NCBI GenBank assembly: GCA_947303085.1
Contig: CAMYXP010000007.1
Coordinates: 62,001-126,000 of the forward strand
Direction of reading: 5' to 3'
Origin: an uncultured Bacteroidales bacterium
Lineage (GTDB): Bacteria > Bacteroidota > Bacteroidia > Bacteroidales > F082
DNA: 64,000 bases
Part shown: positions 24,921 through 33,939 of the stretch, in pieces
Numbering within the stretch: the stretch's first letter is position 1
Layout: each line of letters opens with the position of its first letter
The notes under the pieces: generated by a model
Told to the model about the DNA's origin: nothing
Seen by the model: only the letters and a program-made list of their open reading frames with translations
Database searches by the model: none
Made by a program: the position numbers and the translations under genes

Positions 24921-25850
24921 TTATTCTTTAAATGTTTCAGAGTTTATTTCATTCTTCATCTCGTCAATAACTTTCAAAAGATACTGTCCATACTGGTTTT
25001 TCAGCATCGGCTGTGCCAATTCACGCATCTTTTCTTCAGTGATCCAGCCGTTGCGATAGGCGATGCCCTCGAGACAAGCTATCTTCAAACCTTGGCGTTT
25101 CTCGATAACCTCAACAAATGTTGATGCTTCGCTTAATGAGTCGTGTGTACCAGTGTCAAGCCAAGCAAAACCGCGACCGAAGACTTGAACTTTTAATTCT
25201 CCATCTTCCAAAAAACGTTGATTGACAGTAGTAATTTCAAGTTCTCCACGGGCGGATGGCTTAATATTCTTGGCAACTTCAACAACCTTGTTCGGATAGA
25301 AATACAATCCTACAACAGCATAATTCGACTTCGGATTTTTAGGTTTTTCTTCGATACTTAAGCAATTGCCTTGTTTGTCGAACTCAGCTACGCCATATCT
25401 TTCAGGATCACTCACCCAATATCCGAAAACTGTCGCTTTTCCGGTCCCTGAGCCTGTCGAAGGGCCTTCAACCTCTTTCACAGCTTCCTTAAGCATCTTT
25501 GTCAAGCCGCTTCCGTGGAATATGTTATCGCCCAAAACCAAGCAGGCGCTGTCGTTTCCGATGAACTTCTCGCCTATGATGAATGCCTGCGCTAAACCAT
25601 CAGGACTTGGCTGCTCGGCATACTCGAAATGCACACCGTAATCGCTGCCATCACCCAAAAGCCTTTTAAATCCCGGCAAATCGTAAGGCGTCGAGATAAT
25701 CAAAATATCTCTAATTCCTGCCAGCATTAAAACCGAAATCGGATAATACACCATCGGCTTGTCGTAAATCGGCAAGAGTTGCTTGCTAACGCCTTTTGTT
25801 ATTGGATATAAACGTGTGCCGGAACCACCAGCGAGAACTATGCCTTTCAT
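24921..25850 (-). CDS. rmlA: Glucose-1-phosphate thymidylyltransferase
   Basis: A 309-residue nucleotidyltransferase making dTDP-glucose, the first step to dTDP-rhamnose or other dTDP sugars. It opens [17 protein letters not shown], with [10 protein letters not shown] and CLVLGDNIF following. Around residues 128-136 it carries an extra GPSTGSGTG encoded by a repeat (25442-25466) inserted in frame between the usual KE and KATVFGYWV segments. That makes it slightly longer than usual and probably leaves a surface loop. It starts 2 nt after rmlB. rmlC and rmlD are not in this window, so the end product may differ from rhamnose. Confidence 0.93.
   Translation of the reverse strand: MKGIVLAGGSGTRLYPITKGVSKQLLPIYDKPMVYYPISVLMLAGIRDILIISTPYDLPGFKRLLGDGSDYGVHFEYAEQPSPDGLAQAFIIGEKFIGNDSACLVLGDNIFHGSGLTKMLKEAVKEVEGPSTGSGTGKATVFGYWVSDPERYGVAEFDKQGNCLSIEEKPKNPKSNYAVVGLYFYPNKVVEVAKNIKPSARGELEITTVNQRFLEDGELKVQVFGRGFAWLDTGTHDSLSEASTFVEVIEKRQGLKIACLEGIAYRNGWITEEKMRELAQPMLKNQYGQYLLKVIDEMKNEINSETFKE
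25442..25466. repeat. Palindromic dispersed repeat inserted in frame in rmlA
   Basis: The sequence includes CCCTGAGCCTGTCGAAGGG, whose ends CCCT and AGGG can pair. It encodes GPSTGSGTG in rmlA and resembles the short TTCGACAGGCTCAG elements scattered in many Bacteroidetes genomes, usually between genes. Confidence 0.6.
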
Positions 25851-25852
25851 TT

Positions 25853-26986
25853 TTACCTATTCTTATACATCTCCTCGTAGTACTTCTGATAATCGCCGCT
25901 CGTAACGTTATCCATCCAAGCCTGATTTTCCAAATACCATTTCACGGTCTTCTCAATGCCTTCCTCAAACTGCAGCGACGGCTCCCAACCAAGTTCACGC
26001 TGAAGCTTCGTCGAGTCGATGGCATAACGCATATCGTGTCCGGCACGGTCGGTCACAAAGGTGATGAGCTCCATGTCTTCGCCTTCTTTACGACCCAAAA
26101 GTCTGTCGACTGTGTTGATGACAACCTTAATAATATCAATGTTTTTCCACTCATTAAAACCACCGATGTTGTATGTCTCGGCTATCGTTCCCTTATGGAA
26201 AATCAAATCAATCGCTCTTGCATGGTCTTCAACATACAACCAGTCGCGTACATTCTCGCCTTTGCCGTAAACCGGCAATGGCTTTCTATGACGGATATTA
26301 TTGATAAATAATGGAATAAGCTTCTCGGGGAACTGATAAGGACCGTAGTTGTTTGAGCAGTTTGTCACTATCGTCGGCATGCCGTAGGTGTCATGGAAAG
26401 CTCTAACAAAGTGGTCGGAGCTCGCCTTTGCAGCTGAATATGGCGAATGTGGCTGATATTTCAAGTCTTCGGTAAAGAACTTGCTTCCGTACGCCAAATG
26501 ATGCTTTCCGCTACTTGCTTTTGTCGTAAACGGAGGCTCAATTCCTTCAGGATCAGTGAGTTCCAAGGCTCCATAAACCTCATCGGTCGAGATATGGTAG
26601 AAACGTTTGCCTTCCCATTTTTCCGGCAACTCCTCCCAATAAAGCTTAGCCGCCTGAAGCATAGAAAGCGTTCCCATAACATTGGTCTGCGCAAAGGTGA
26701 ACGGGTCTTTAATTGACCTATCAACGTGGCTCTCTGCTGCGAGGTGAATCACTCCGTCGACGTTGTATTTCTTGAAGATTCCCATTATCGTCTCGAAGTC
26801 GCAGATATCAGCCTTCACAAAGGTGTAATTCGGCTTATTCTCAATATCTTTCAAGTTTGCCAAATTACCCGCGTAAGTCAGCTTGTCGACGTTAATAATA
26901 TGATACTCAGGGTATTTGTTCACAAAAAGTCGCACAACATGACTTCCAATGAAACCTGCGCCGCCAGTAATGATAATGTTCTTCAT
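25853..26986 (-). CDS. rmlB: dTDP-glucose 4,6-dehydratase
   Basis: A 377-residue SDR enzyme: [19 protein letters not shown] (NAD binding), [14 protein letters not shown] stretch as [20 protein letters not shown] with the catalytic YxxxK, and [18 protein letters not shown]. It converts dTDP-glucose to the 4-keto-6-deoxy sugar. It is slightly longer than usual because of a glycine- and lysine-rich loop near residues 150-165. It follows the UpxY gene by 24 nt and overlaps nothing downstream (2-nt gap to rmlA). Confidence 0.94.
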   Translation of the reverse strand: MKNIIITGGAGFIGSHVVRLFVNKYPEYHIINVDKLTYAGNLANLKDIENKPNYTFVKADICDFETIMGIFKKYNVDGVIHLAAESHVDRSIKDPFTFAQTNVMGTLSMLQAAKLYWEELPEKWEGKRFYHISTDEVYGALELTDPEGIEPPFTTKASSGKHHLAYGSKFFTEDLKYQPHSPYSAAKASSDHFVRAFHDTYGMPTIVTNCSNNYGPYQFPEKLIPLFINNIRHRKPLPVYGKGENVRDWLYVEDHARAIDLIFHKGTIAETYNIGGFNEWKNIDIIKVVINTVDRLLGRKEGEDMELITFVTDRAGHDMRYAIDSTKLQRELGWEPSLQFEEGIEKTVKWYLENQAWMDNVTSGDYQKYYEEMYKNR

Positions 26987-27010
26987 ATTTTTAGGTTTAA
27001 TTTTCTATGC

Positions 27011-27598
27011 TTAAATCTGATATTCTTTGTGTTTCACTTCTTTCTTAGTTTCCAATTTCTCGACATCCGAGGCATTCAACGCTACTGTTGCCACTGCCGC
27101 AATTCCTTCTATCTTTACGACCACTCGTTTCTCGTGACGATTCGGCATTCTCACATAAATGCCTTCAACTCCTTCGAACGGACCTGTTAAGATTCTGACT
27201 CTGTCGCCTTTCTTCAAATCGATGTTCGGGTCGACAGGCTTCGAACCCATGGTTCTGACAACCTTCATGAAATCAGCCATCTGCTTGTCTGGCACATACT
27301 GCGGCTCACTCAACACACCCTTTGCATCCTTCCCCATCATGAAACGCAGATAATCGAGCTTGGTCTGCTTAAGTTTCAAGATATTTTCGTATGAGTCGCG
27401 AATGAAGATGTAATTGTGAATCAACGGCTCCGTCTTCCACCCTATCGAAACACCCTTATCATTGCGAATCCTCGTCCTCACAGTCGGCACATAATGCTCA
27501 ATCTGCAACTCCTCTAAAGCCTTCGATGCCGCTATTTCACGCTGATAAGTCACACGCAAGACATACCAAGCTACCGCATTTTTCTCAATTATATCCAT
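27011..27598 (-). CDS. upxY: UpxY-type NusG-family transcription antiterminator
   Basis: A 195-residue protein, started at the ATG at 27598. The N-terminal NusG (NGN) domain begins AWYVLRVTYQREIAASKAL and EELQIEHYVPTVR; the C-terminal KOW domain has DRVRILTGPFEGVEGIYVR. In Bacteroides, UpxY proteins are the first gene of each capsule operon and let RNA polymerase pass early terminators in their own operon. Here it is likewise the first gene, preceded by a roughly 150-nt leader and a TATCTTTG box, so the 27 kb of leftward genes may be under its control. Confidence 0.88.
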   Translation of the reverse strand: MDIIEKNAVAWYVLRVTYQREIAASKALEELQIEHYVPTVRTRIRNDKGVSIGWKTEPLIHNYIFIRDSYENILKLKQTKLDYLRFMMGKDAKGVLSEPQYVPDKQMADFMKVVRTMGSKPVDPNIDLKKGDRVRILTGPFEGVEGIYVRMPNRHEKRVVVKIEGIAAVATVALNASDVEKLETKKEVKHKEYQI

Positions 27599-27753
27599 TA
27601 TTAAAGAGGCACAGTTACAGAACCGAGCATATCTCGGGGACATCGAAATCGCTTATGTTATTGGATTTCAATCATTTATAAAATCTTATTGGGATTATTA
27701 CCTGTCTTCGACCAGTTTCACTACCTGATGCTCAGGGCAAAATTAGCCAATTG
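27599..27753 (-). promoter_or_regulatory. Leader region of the polysaccharide operon
   Basis: The stretch between the -7 box and the UpxY start is free of genes and contains a small hairpin, CCGAG (27623-27627) with CTCGG (27633-27637). By analogy with Bacteroides capsule operons, such a leader is where UpxY acts; no other signal was read. Confidence 0.45.
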
Positions 27754-27761
27754 CAAAGATA
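27754..27761 (-). promoter_or_regulatory. Promoter -7 box (TATCTTTG) for the UpxY operon
   Basis: On the minus strand TATCTTTG fits the TAnnTTTG box. A matching TTG at the expected distance is not evident because the upstream sequence is a poly-A/T run. No flanking inverted repeats typical of invertible capsule promoters were seen. Confidence 0.5.
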
Positions 27762-27800
27762 AATATTATTTTTTTACGATTTACATTTTTTTCAAAAATG

Positions 27801-27841
27801 TAATAAAAAAAATTAGGAGACGTCTCTTGAACATCTCCTAA
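27801..27841 (-). terminator. Terminator after tRNA-Gln
   Basis: On the minus strand TTAGGAGA (plus 27834-27841) pairs with TCTCCTAA (plus 27813-27820) and is followed by a run of T, just after the tRNA 3' end. Confidence 0.75.
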
Positions 27842-27848
27842 ACCATTG

Positions 27849-27921
27849 TTGCCCAACCAGGGTTCGAACCTAGACTTTACTGATCCAGAGTCAGTCGTGT
27901 TGCCAATTACACCATTGGGCA
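27849..27921 (-). tRNA. tRNA-Gln (anticodon CTG)
   Basis: A complete cloverleaf on the minus strand: acceptor TGCCCAA/TTGGGCA, anticodon stem ACTGA/TCAGT around loop CTCTGGA (anticodon CTG), T arm CTAGG-TTCGAAC-CCTGG, discriminator A. CCA is not encoded. It lies just upstream of the polysaccharide operon leader. Confidence 0.92.
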
Positions 27922-27949
27922 TTTCCGACCGCAAAATTACACATAATTT

Positions 27950-29890
27950 TTATTCGTGTGACAAAAATTTTGTTTTTTTCTTATCTTGCTGATACTCACT
28001 GACTTGCCAAGCCGATTCACCATATTTTTGCATCTCTTCAGCCACTTCCGGATACTCGGAAATATGATTTTTCTTGTCTTTTTCCACATATCTGTACAAT
28101 CCTTTCCGCTCATCACCCGGCTTGTTAATGAACAGCCACTCGCCATCTAAAACCCCGTATTTGTCGTCACCCATGAAATAAACATAACGCCTGCTCTCGT
28201 TCAACAAATCGATGCCGAAACTATTGTTGACATACGACTTCCCTAAGATGCCCATCACCGTCGGGAAGATATCCATCTGACTCGCAATCGATTCATTTAC
28301 AGTCGGTTGCAACACTTTTGGCATATAAAACACCAGCGGACTGTGGAAATAGCTCAACGGGATGGAATAGTCGGCCCCCATAGTGGCACCATGGTCGGCG
28401 ACAAACACAAACAAAGTGTTGTCAAACCAAGGCTTCTGCGATGCCATCTCTATGAATCTCCGCAATGACCAGTCGGCATACTCCACAATCTGATGCTTTA
28501 TCTCGGTGCTGCAAGGCTCGAAATAATCTGGCAAATAATACGGACCATGGTCGGAAGCCGTCATCATAGCCGCAAAGAAAGGCTTGCCGTTGGCCGCCAT
28601 CTCGTCGTAGATATCCATCGAAAACCTGAACATGTAATCGTCGGGAACTCCCAGCGTGGTCTTGACTTCCGCGACAGGGTAGTCGGCCTGCGAAACGATG
28701 CACTCCACGCCGTTGTAACTCAAAAACCCCGCCACATTGTCGAACTCCTTGTCGTGAGTGGTGAAATAGGCTGTCTGGTAGCCGTTTTTCTGCAATGTCG
28801 CCGCAATGCCGTCGTATTGCAACACCGGAATCCTTTTCAAAGCCTGATTTCGGAACACCACCGGATATGAGGTGAAAGTGGTGTAAATGCCGCAGTAGGT
28901 GTGAGTGCCGCTTGTGTAACAGTTGCTGAAACTCAACGACTTATCCATCAACTCATCAAGGAATGGTGTAAGGTTGTTGGTGTTGCCTCCATGAGCCGTT
29001 TTCATGTAGCTCATGCCTTCCATTATCACCACGATAACATTGTAATCGTTTGATACGCTGTCGCTTACAATTTTTCTCGCTATCGGAAATTCTTCATCGG
29101 GATTATCGATACCAAAATTCTTTTGCACATTATTGATTGCAGCCTCATCCGACATAAACCTAACTTTCTGATTATCTGGGTCTTTGGCATCGAGCCAGCT
29201 GCGAGCAAGGGTGAAATTCGGATTCAGACCGAGCTGGTTGAGCATGGCGTTGTTCCCAAAATATGCCGTTCCCACCATTATCGGCGACTTCTCGTTCAAC
29301 CTGCCGCGCATGCCTATGAAAACCAATCCCCAAAGCAACACCGTCGCCACGCCATACCGCACATAACTCACTGATTCCCATCCTGTTGAGCGTTTCATTA
29401 TTCTGTTTGTAAAAAACCAGAAAACAAAGCCGCAAACAAGCACCGGAAGCATCATGAGGATGTAGGTCGGCTCCTCGAAAATCATCTTGAAAACGAAGAC
29501 GCTGTCGCCGGTCGCCATCCACTCGAAAGCAGTGATATTGAATCTGTCGAAGAACTGTTCGAAATACGGAATATCGGCTGCACAGATGCCGAAAGTGATT
29601 GTGAAAAGTATTGTTAATGTTATAGTATAAATATTTTCAAAAACTCGGCTTTTCTTACCGAAATAAGAGAATATCGTAAGTATTATTGTAGGTATCGCAA
29701 TCACAAATCCAATAGTTACGACATCGAATCGAATGCCCATCACAAAGGCCTGAATCACCTCCCAAGCGGTAGTCGAACCGACCCTGTCGAGGTTCAGACA
29801 CAAAAGAGCGATTCTGAAAGCGGTGTAAATCGCAATAAGAATTACGTATAGTTTAAATGTTATCGTAAAAAAAACAGGTATTCGCTTCAT
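27950..29890 (-). CDS. LTA-synthase-like membrane sulfatase/phosphoglycerol transferase
   Basis: A protein of about 646 residues with five N-terminal membrane segments (first FFTITFKLYVILIAIYTAF) and a large extracytoplasmic sulfatase-fold domain. IVVIMEGMSYMKT supplies the first metal ligand, SGTHTYCGIYT the probable threonine nucleophile, and later come DHGATMGADY and SPLVFYMP. Gram-negative members transfer phosphoglycerol or phosphoethanolamine to envelope glycans. The start at 29890 (MKRIPVFF) is preferred; four codons further upstream lie in the end of an inserted repeat element. Confidence 0.86.
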   Translation of the reverse strand: MKRIPVFFTITFKLYVILIAIYTAFRIALLCLNLDRVGSTTAWEVIQAFVMGIRFDVVTIGFVIAIPTIILTIFSYFGKKSRVFENIYTITLTILFTITFGICAADIPYFEQFFDRFNITAFEWMATGDSVFVFKMIFEEPTYILMMLPVLVCGFVFWFFTNRIMKRSTGWESVSYVRYGVATVLLWGLVFIGMRGRLNEKSPIMVGTAYFGNNAMLNQLGLNPNFTLARSWLDAKDPDNQKVRFMSDEAAINNVQKNFGIDNPDEEFPIARKIVSDSVSNDYNVIVVIMEGMSYMKTAHGGNTNNLTPFLDELMDKSLSFSNCYTSGTHTYCGIYTTFTSYPVVFRNQALKRIPVLQYDGIAATLQKNGYQTAYFTTHDKEFDNVAGFLSYNGVECIVSQADYPVAEVKTTLGVPDDYMFRFSMDIYDEMAANGKPFFAAMMTASDHGPYYLPDYFEPCSTEIKHQIVEYADWSLRRFIEMASQKPWFDNTLFVFVADHGATMGADYSIPLSYFHSPLVFYMPKVLQPTVNESIASQMDIFPTVMGILGKSYVNNSFGIDLLNESRRYVYFMGDDKYGVLDGEWLFINKPGDERKGLYRYVEKDKKNHISEYPEVAEEMQKYGESAWQVSEYQQDKKKTKFLSHE

Positions 29891-29896
29891 ATACAA

Positions 29897-29934
29897 CGTC
29901 ATTTCGAGCGTAACGAAGTGGAGTCGAGAAATCC
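29897..29934. repeat. Left inverted repeat of the GIY-YIG element
   Basis: CGTCATTTCGAGCGTAACG then AAGTGGAGTCGAGAAATCC; imperfect inverted match to 30281-30328. It encodes the last residues of the GIY-YIG protein (LDSTSLRSK). Confidence 0.7.
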
Positions 29935-30264
29935 TCGTTTAACGTAATCTGGTATCATGTCATCAACACTAATAATTTCATTATCATTTACCAAACTAAC
30001 CCATCCTGGATTTATTGAATTAATCAGATTCTCTTTTTTCTTTCTACTCCACTTTTTTAATTGTTTTTCTCTTTCTATTGCTTGATTAATATCATTAAAT
30101 TTTTCATAATATATACATGTTCCACAATTATATTTATCAGTAAATGAATCTGGAATCAAATGATTCTTATGCTCATAAACTCTTTTTATTAAATCGTTTG
30201 TAACTCCTATATAAAGAGTCGTTCTATCAAAATTGGTTACTATGTATATATAACTTTCCTTCAT
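29899..30264 (-). CDS. GIY-YIG endonuclease-domain protein
   Basis: A 121-residue single-domain GIY-YIG nuclease: YIYIVTNFDRTTLYIGVTNDL holds the GIY-YIG-like pair, RVYEHKN the next catalytic region, then YEKFNDINQAIEREKQLKKW typical of the UvrC-like YhbQ subgroup. The C terminus is written by the left inverted repeat, meaning gene and repeat have evolved as one unit. It is AT-rich compared with its neighbours. Probable role: nicking at the repeat to move the element; other members may act in repair. Confidence 0.88.
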   Translation of the reverse strand: MKESYIYIVTNFDRTTLYIGVTNDLIKRVYEHKNHLIPDSFTDKYNCGTCIYYEKFNDINQAIEREKQLKKWSRKKKENLINSINPGWVSLVNDNEIISVDDMIPDYVKRGFLDSTSLRSK

Positions 30265-30280
30265 TGCTTTTGTAAAAAAA

Positions 30281-30328
30281 GGATTTCTCCACTTCGCTCC
30301 ACTACGTTACGCTCCGGTCGAAATGACG
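30281..30328. repeat. Right inverted repeat of the GIY-YIG element
   Basis: GGATTTCTCCACTTCG ... CGAAATGACG; read in reverse complement it matches the left repeat at 29897-29934 with a 10-nt difference made of extra CCGGA and GCGAAGTGG pieces. Confidence 0.7.
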
Positions 30329-30329
30329 A

Positions 30330-31670
30330 CTAGCGAAATAGTTTCTCAACCTCCTTGATTGCATTCGGGAGCGCCAGAACCACAACTCTGTCTTCAGCTT
30401 CTATTTGGAAGTCGCCGCTCGCGATGTAGCTGATCTCGCCTCGTATGATGCCGCCGATGATGGCTCCTTCAGGCAGATGTAACCTGTTGATAGGCCGCAT
30501 AGTAGCCGCACATCCGTCAGGCACCATAAACTCCATGATGTCGGCGTCGATGCCGCTCAGGCACTTCAAAGTCGAGACGTTGTCGCCCAAGGTGTAGCGC
30601 ACTATGTAGCTCGCCGCGATGAGTTTCTTATTAATAATGGTGTCGATACCGATGCTCTGCGAGATGTCGATATAATCGATGTTGTCGACCAAAGCGATGG
30701 TCTTCTTCACTCCGTAAGCCTTGGCCTGCAAGCATGTCAGGATGTTGGTCTCGGTGTTCTCCGTGACAGCGATGAAAGCGTCAACGCTCTTGATGCCTTC
30801 TTCCTCGAGCATATCCACGTCGCGCGCGTCGGCGTTGACGACCAAGGTGTTCGACAGCGCGCTGGTCAGCTCATAGCAACGGTTCTTGTCTTGCTCGATA
30901 ATCTTGATATCCATATCGTTCTCGAGACGTTTCGCTGTGATACGACCCACACGTCCGCCACCGATAATCATCACGTTGCGGATGTTGTATTTCTGTTTGC
31001 CGCTCAGCGTCATTAGCTCGCGCATAGCCGTCGGCTTGGTGATGACATAAACCATGTCGCCCGCCTTCAGCGTGTCGCCGTCGTGCGGAATGAAAGTATT
31101 CTGACGACGATGTATCGCAACCAGCTTAAAATCAATATGTTTAAACCGTTCGGCCAGTTCGCCGAGGGTCTTGTCGATGACCTTGGCGTTCTCGTCGAGT
31201 TTCATCATATACATCTCGAGTTTGCCACCCGCGAAGTCGTATGCCTCGGTGGCGGCAGTCTGCTTAATCAAGGTCGTAATCTCTTGAGCTGCAATATCTT
31301 CAGGCGAGATGATACCGTCGATTCCGAGGTCCTGATATATTCGCCACGACTCCGGACTGAGGTTTTCCATGGTGTTGACGCGTACGATGACTCGTTTGGC
31401 ACCGAGTTTCTTCGCCAAGATACCTGTCAGGAGGTTGATATGCTCGTCGTGAAGCACCGCTATGACCATGTCGGCCTTCTTCACGTTGGCTTTCTGCAAA
31501 ACCTTGATAGAGGTGGAGTCTCCCGCTATCGTCATAAGGTCGGAGTGCGACTCCATCATCTTCAAAAGCTCCTCATGAGGGTCAACAATTGTGATGTTAT
31601 GGTCGCTGCGCTCCAAGGCCTCTGCCAAGTGCATGCCAACTTCACCGTCACCTGCAATGATAATATCCAT
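30330..31670 (-). CDS. trkA: Potassium-uptake regulatory subunit TrkA
   Basis: A 446-residue cytosolic protein made of two RCK units, each a Rossmann domain plus TrkA-C domain. The first begins IIIAGDGEVGMHLAEAL and the second VMIIGGGRVGRITAKRL; both are NAD/NADH-binding motifs. It gates a TrkH potassium channel. No trkH is adjacent in the window. It overlaps nothing and starts 1 nt after the amidase stop; the GIY-YIG element lies right after its 3' end. Confidence 0.93.
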   Translation of the reverse strand: MDIIIAGDGEVGMHLAEALERSDHNITIVDPHEELLKMMESHSDLMTIAGDSTSIKVLQKANVKKADMVIAVLHDEHINLLTGILAKKLGAKRVIVRVNTMENLSPESWRIYQDLGIDGIISPEDIAAQEITTLIKQTAATEAYDFAGGKLEMYMMKLDENAKVIDKTLGELAERFKHIDFKLVAIHRRQNTFIPHDGDTLKAGDMVYVITKPTAMRELMTLSGKQKYNIRNVMIIGGGRVGRITAKRLENDMDIKIIEQDKNRCYELTSALSNTLVVNADARDVDMLEEEGIKSVDAFIAVTENTETNILTCLQAKAYGVKKTIALVDNIDYIDISQSIGIDTIINKKLIAASYIVRYTLGDNVSTLKCLSGIDADIMEFMVPDGCAATMRPINRLHLPEGAIIGGIIRGEISYIASGDFQIEAEDRVVVLALPNAIKEVEKLFR

Positions 31671-31671
31671 A

Positions 31672-32466
31672 TTAATCCCAATCTTTTGCTACCGTGAAAT
31701 AATCACGAAACGCTGTTAATTCTTCTTTATTTAATTCTGCTGAGAACATGTTTTCGCCTTCTTCCGCTTTTGCCACCACTCGTCCTTTCATGTTCAAAAC
31801 CATGCTCTCACCTTTATATTTTATGTTGCTGTCGTCGATTCCAACACGGTTTACTCCAACGATATACGATTGATTTTCAATGGCTCTAGCCTTCAGAAGC
31901 GTATTCCACACCTCCGATTTCTTTTCAGGCCATTCGGCAGTGTAAATCGCCAGGTCGTATTCGAATTTTCCGTCTTTGAAACTATTACGGTTCCATACCG
32001 GGAATCGCATGTCGTAGCACACAAACGGCCTGATTCGCCAGCCTTTATACTCTATCGTGATGCGCTCTTCTCCGTTGTTCAGCCCTATCTCACCGCCCAT
32101 CGTAAAGAGATGCCGCTTGTTGTAAACATAAAAATTCCAGTTCGGCTCCATCCAAATAAAACTGTTGTAGAAGCCGCTCTTCATAGAATTTGAACAACAT
32201 TTGTGATCACCGGTTTTTGTGATAATAGTTCCGCAAACAGCGCAGTTTTTCTCCCTAGCCACTTTCTCCATCCACTCCATAGTAACGCCGCCAAGCTCCT
32301 CAGCAAACTCATTCGGATCGGCAGGAAAGCCGGTAGTAAACGTCTCCGGCAACACTATAACATCAGTGTTTTCAACGCTTTTCAGCATCTCGTCGAGATG
32401 TTGGCGATTCGTTTCAGGCTCCCGAGCCACGACGTCAAACTGAACACATGTTACTTTCAAATTCAT
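31672..32466 (-). CDS. Carbon-nitrogen hydrolase (omega-amidase/Nit2-like)
   Basis: A protein of about 264 residues, started at MNLKVTCVQFD (ATG 32466); three more codons are open upstream. The nitrilase-superfamily Glu-Lys-Cys triad is visible: Glu in VLPETFTTGF, Lys in YNKRHLFTMG, Cys in RPFVCYDMRFP. The sequence fits the YafV/omega-amidase branch, which hydrolyses alpha-ketoglutaramate. It is cytosolic and probably co-transcribed with trkA. Confidence 0.88.
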   Translation of the reverse strand: MNLKVTCVQFDVVAREPETNRQHLDEMLKSVENTDVIVLPETFTTGFPADPNEFAEELGGVTMEWMEKVAREKNCAVCGTIITKTGDHKCCSNSMKSGFYNSFIWMEPNWNFYVYNKRHLFTMGGEIGLNNGEERITIEYKGWRIRPFVCYDMRFPVWNRNSFKDGKFEYDLAIYTAEWPEKKSEVWNTLLKARAIENQSYIVGVNRVGIDDSNIKYKGESMVLNMKGRVVAKAEEGENMFSAELNKEELTAFRDYFTVAKDWD

Positions 32467-32516
32467 AAAAATCATTAAAAAATCTTACAAAAATAATACT
32501 TTTATCATTTTTTTAC

Positions 32517-32524
32517 TACTTTTG
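32517..32524 (+). promoter_or_regulatory. Promoter -7 box TACTTTTG before the beta-barrel gene
   Basis: TACTTTTG fits TAnnTTTG and lies 18 nt before the ATG at 32543. The upstream TTG element is not clear. Confidence 0.45.
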
Positions 32525-32542
32525 TAAAAATTTTTTTGAAAA

Positions 32543-33325
32543 ATGAATAAGAAATTAACGTTTTTAGTATGCCTTCTGGCAATATTAGGGCTGAAGTTAT
32601 CGGCACAAAACGACATTCATTTCGGAGTTTTCACAGGCGGAAGTGTCAACTGGATGAACATTGACAAGTCGTTGTATTATGACGACGACAAGCCTATTAC
32701 TATCTACGACTTAGTCGGCGACAAAATCGACAGCGTATATTATCTTAACATAAACGACGCTAAAGTCACGCCAAACGGAGGTTTTATCCTCGGTGGATTA
32801 TTTGAGTATAAAATCAACGACATGCTCGGACTGCAGTTTGAACTTTTTTATAATCAATATGGTTATAATATAAAAGGAAGTGTCGATGTTCAAAACCATG
32901 GTGACGACAGCTATGAAACCTACGATTATCATGCAAAAATGAAAATCAGCAATTTCAGCGCTGCATTGCTTATGAAGATTTACGCTTGCGACTATCTTTC
33001 GATTGACCTCGGAGCTCAGCCAAGTTATTGTTTCAGAGCAACTAAGGAAGGAAAACGAGGCATCGAACAGTTCAATATCGCATACAAAGACAACGAATAC
33101 AACACTTTGAACTTCAGCGCGACGGGAGGTTTGACAGGTTATTACCGCAATTTCTTCCTCTCGGCTCGTTACAGCATTGGTTTTGTCGATGTTTTAAAGG
33201 CAAAATCTCCATATTATGTTGAAAACCTCGCTAACGAGGATGATAACAACATCAAATTCAACTACGATGATGCTAAATCGACGACCAACTCGTTTCAAAT
33301 AACATTAGGATATCGGTTTAGATAG
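32543..33325 (+). CDS. PorT-type outer-membrane beta-barrel protein
   Basis: A 260-residue exported protein with signal peptide MNKKLTFLVCLLAILGLKLSAQ. Alternating amphipathic strands follow (FGVFTGGSVNW, LGLQFELFYNQYGYNI, FFLSARYSIGFVDV), and it ends in an aromatic-rich strand, QITLGYRF, as in outer-membrane barrels. The family is the PorT/OmpA-barrel-like group common in Bacteroidetes; substrate or partner unknown. It starts a rightward pair with the exosortase-like gene 17 nt downstream. Confidence 0.8.
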   Translation: MNKKLTFLVCLLAILGLKLSAQNDIHFGVFTGGSVNWMNIDKSLYYDDDKPITIYDLVGDKIDSVYYLNINDAKVTPNGGFILGGLFEYKINDMLGLQFELFYNQYGYNIKGSVDVQNHGDDSYETYDYHAKMKISNFSAALLMKIYACDYLSIDLGAQPSYCFRATKEGKRGIEQFNIAYKDNEYNTLNFSATGGLTGYYRNFFLSARYSIGFVDVLKAKSPYYVENLANEDDNNIKFNYDDAKSTTNSFQITLGYRFR

Positions 33326-33342
33326 TTGACCTCTCATAAAAA

Positions 33343-33939
33343 ATGGAAATAACCCGACAAAAAATCAAAGAGCTTTACGCCGACAAGCGATATCAGTCGT
33401 TGTTCGACGTGGGGTTGTTTTTTGTGTTGATTTTCAGTTTCCACATACTTTATGTCATTTGGAACGAACACCTTGATTATTGGCCTATCAAAGGCACTGT
33501 CGACAGGCTCTTCGCTTGGGCCTCAGCGTTGCTTTTCGACCAAAGCACTTGGGTTTTGGATCATGTTTTCCGCGTCGATTTCTTCACAACGGGCCATTCG
33601 ATAGTGTTTCTTAACCACGAAGACGCTTATTCGATGGTGACGGTGGCGCCTGAATGCACTAGCCTGAAGCAATGGATGCACTGGCTCTTCCTCATGCTCA
33701 TATTCCCGGGACCGTGGAAGCACAAGGCATGGTACATACCGCTCGGCCTGGTGATCGTTGAGCTCACCAACGTGGTTCGCATCGTCGGAATCACCTTGTT
33801 TTTAAGGCCATTCCCGAACTCATTCGCCTTAGCTCACGACGTTATCTTCAAGATAATGTTCTACGTGGTAATCTTCCTGATGTGGGCAATCTGGAATGAT
33901 TATTTTCACCATAAAAAGATTAAACGTCAAACTACATAA
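33343..33939 (+). CDS. Exosortase/archaeosortase-family membrane protease-transpeptidase
   Basis: A 198-residue integral membrane protein with about five hydrophobic segments. The family catalytic residues are visible: the cysteine in VAPECTSLKQW, the arginine in LTNVVRIVGI and a histidine in LAHDVIFK. Exosortases cut proteins at a C-terminal sorting signal, typically before surface attachment. No obvious PEP-CTERM-like target is encoded in this window; the beta-barrel gene just upstream may be functionally linked. Length is that of the compact Bacteroidetes forms. Confidence 0.82.
   Translation: MEITRQKIKELYADKRYQSLFDVGLFFVLIFSFHILYVIWNEHLDYWPIKGTVDRLFAWASALLFDQSTWVLDHVFRVDFFTTGHSIVFLNHEDAYSMVTVAPECTSLKQWMHWLFLMLIFPGPWKHKAWYIPLGLVIVELTNVVRIVGITLFLRPFPNSFALAHDVIFKIMFYVVIFLMWAIWNDYFHHKKIKRQTT

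Larger units (their letters stand above)
29897..30328. mobile_element. Small repeat-bounded GIY-YIG element
   Basis: A 432-bp unit made of one GIY-YIG gene between imperfect inverted repeats, inserted between trkA and the LTA-synthase-like gene. The repeats share CGTCATTTCGA, GCGTAACG, AGTGGAG and AGAAATCC. This resembles short palindromic repeats mobilised in trans or by a linked nuclease. Confidence 0.6.

Noticed and set aside
27599-27800. Invertible capsule promoter flanked by inverted repeats
   Set aside because: I looked for paired inverted repeats around the UpxY promoter and found none, and no recombinase gene is nearby.
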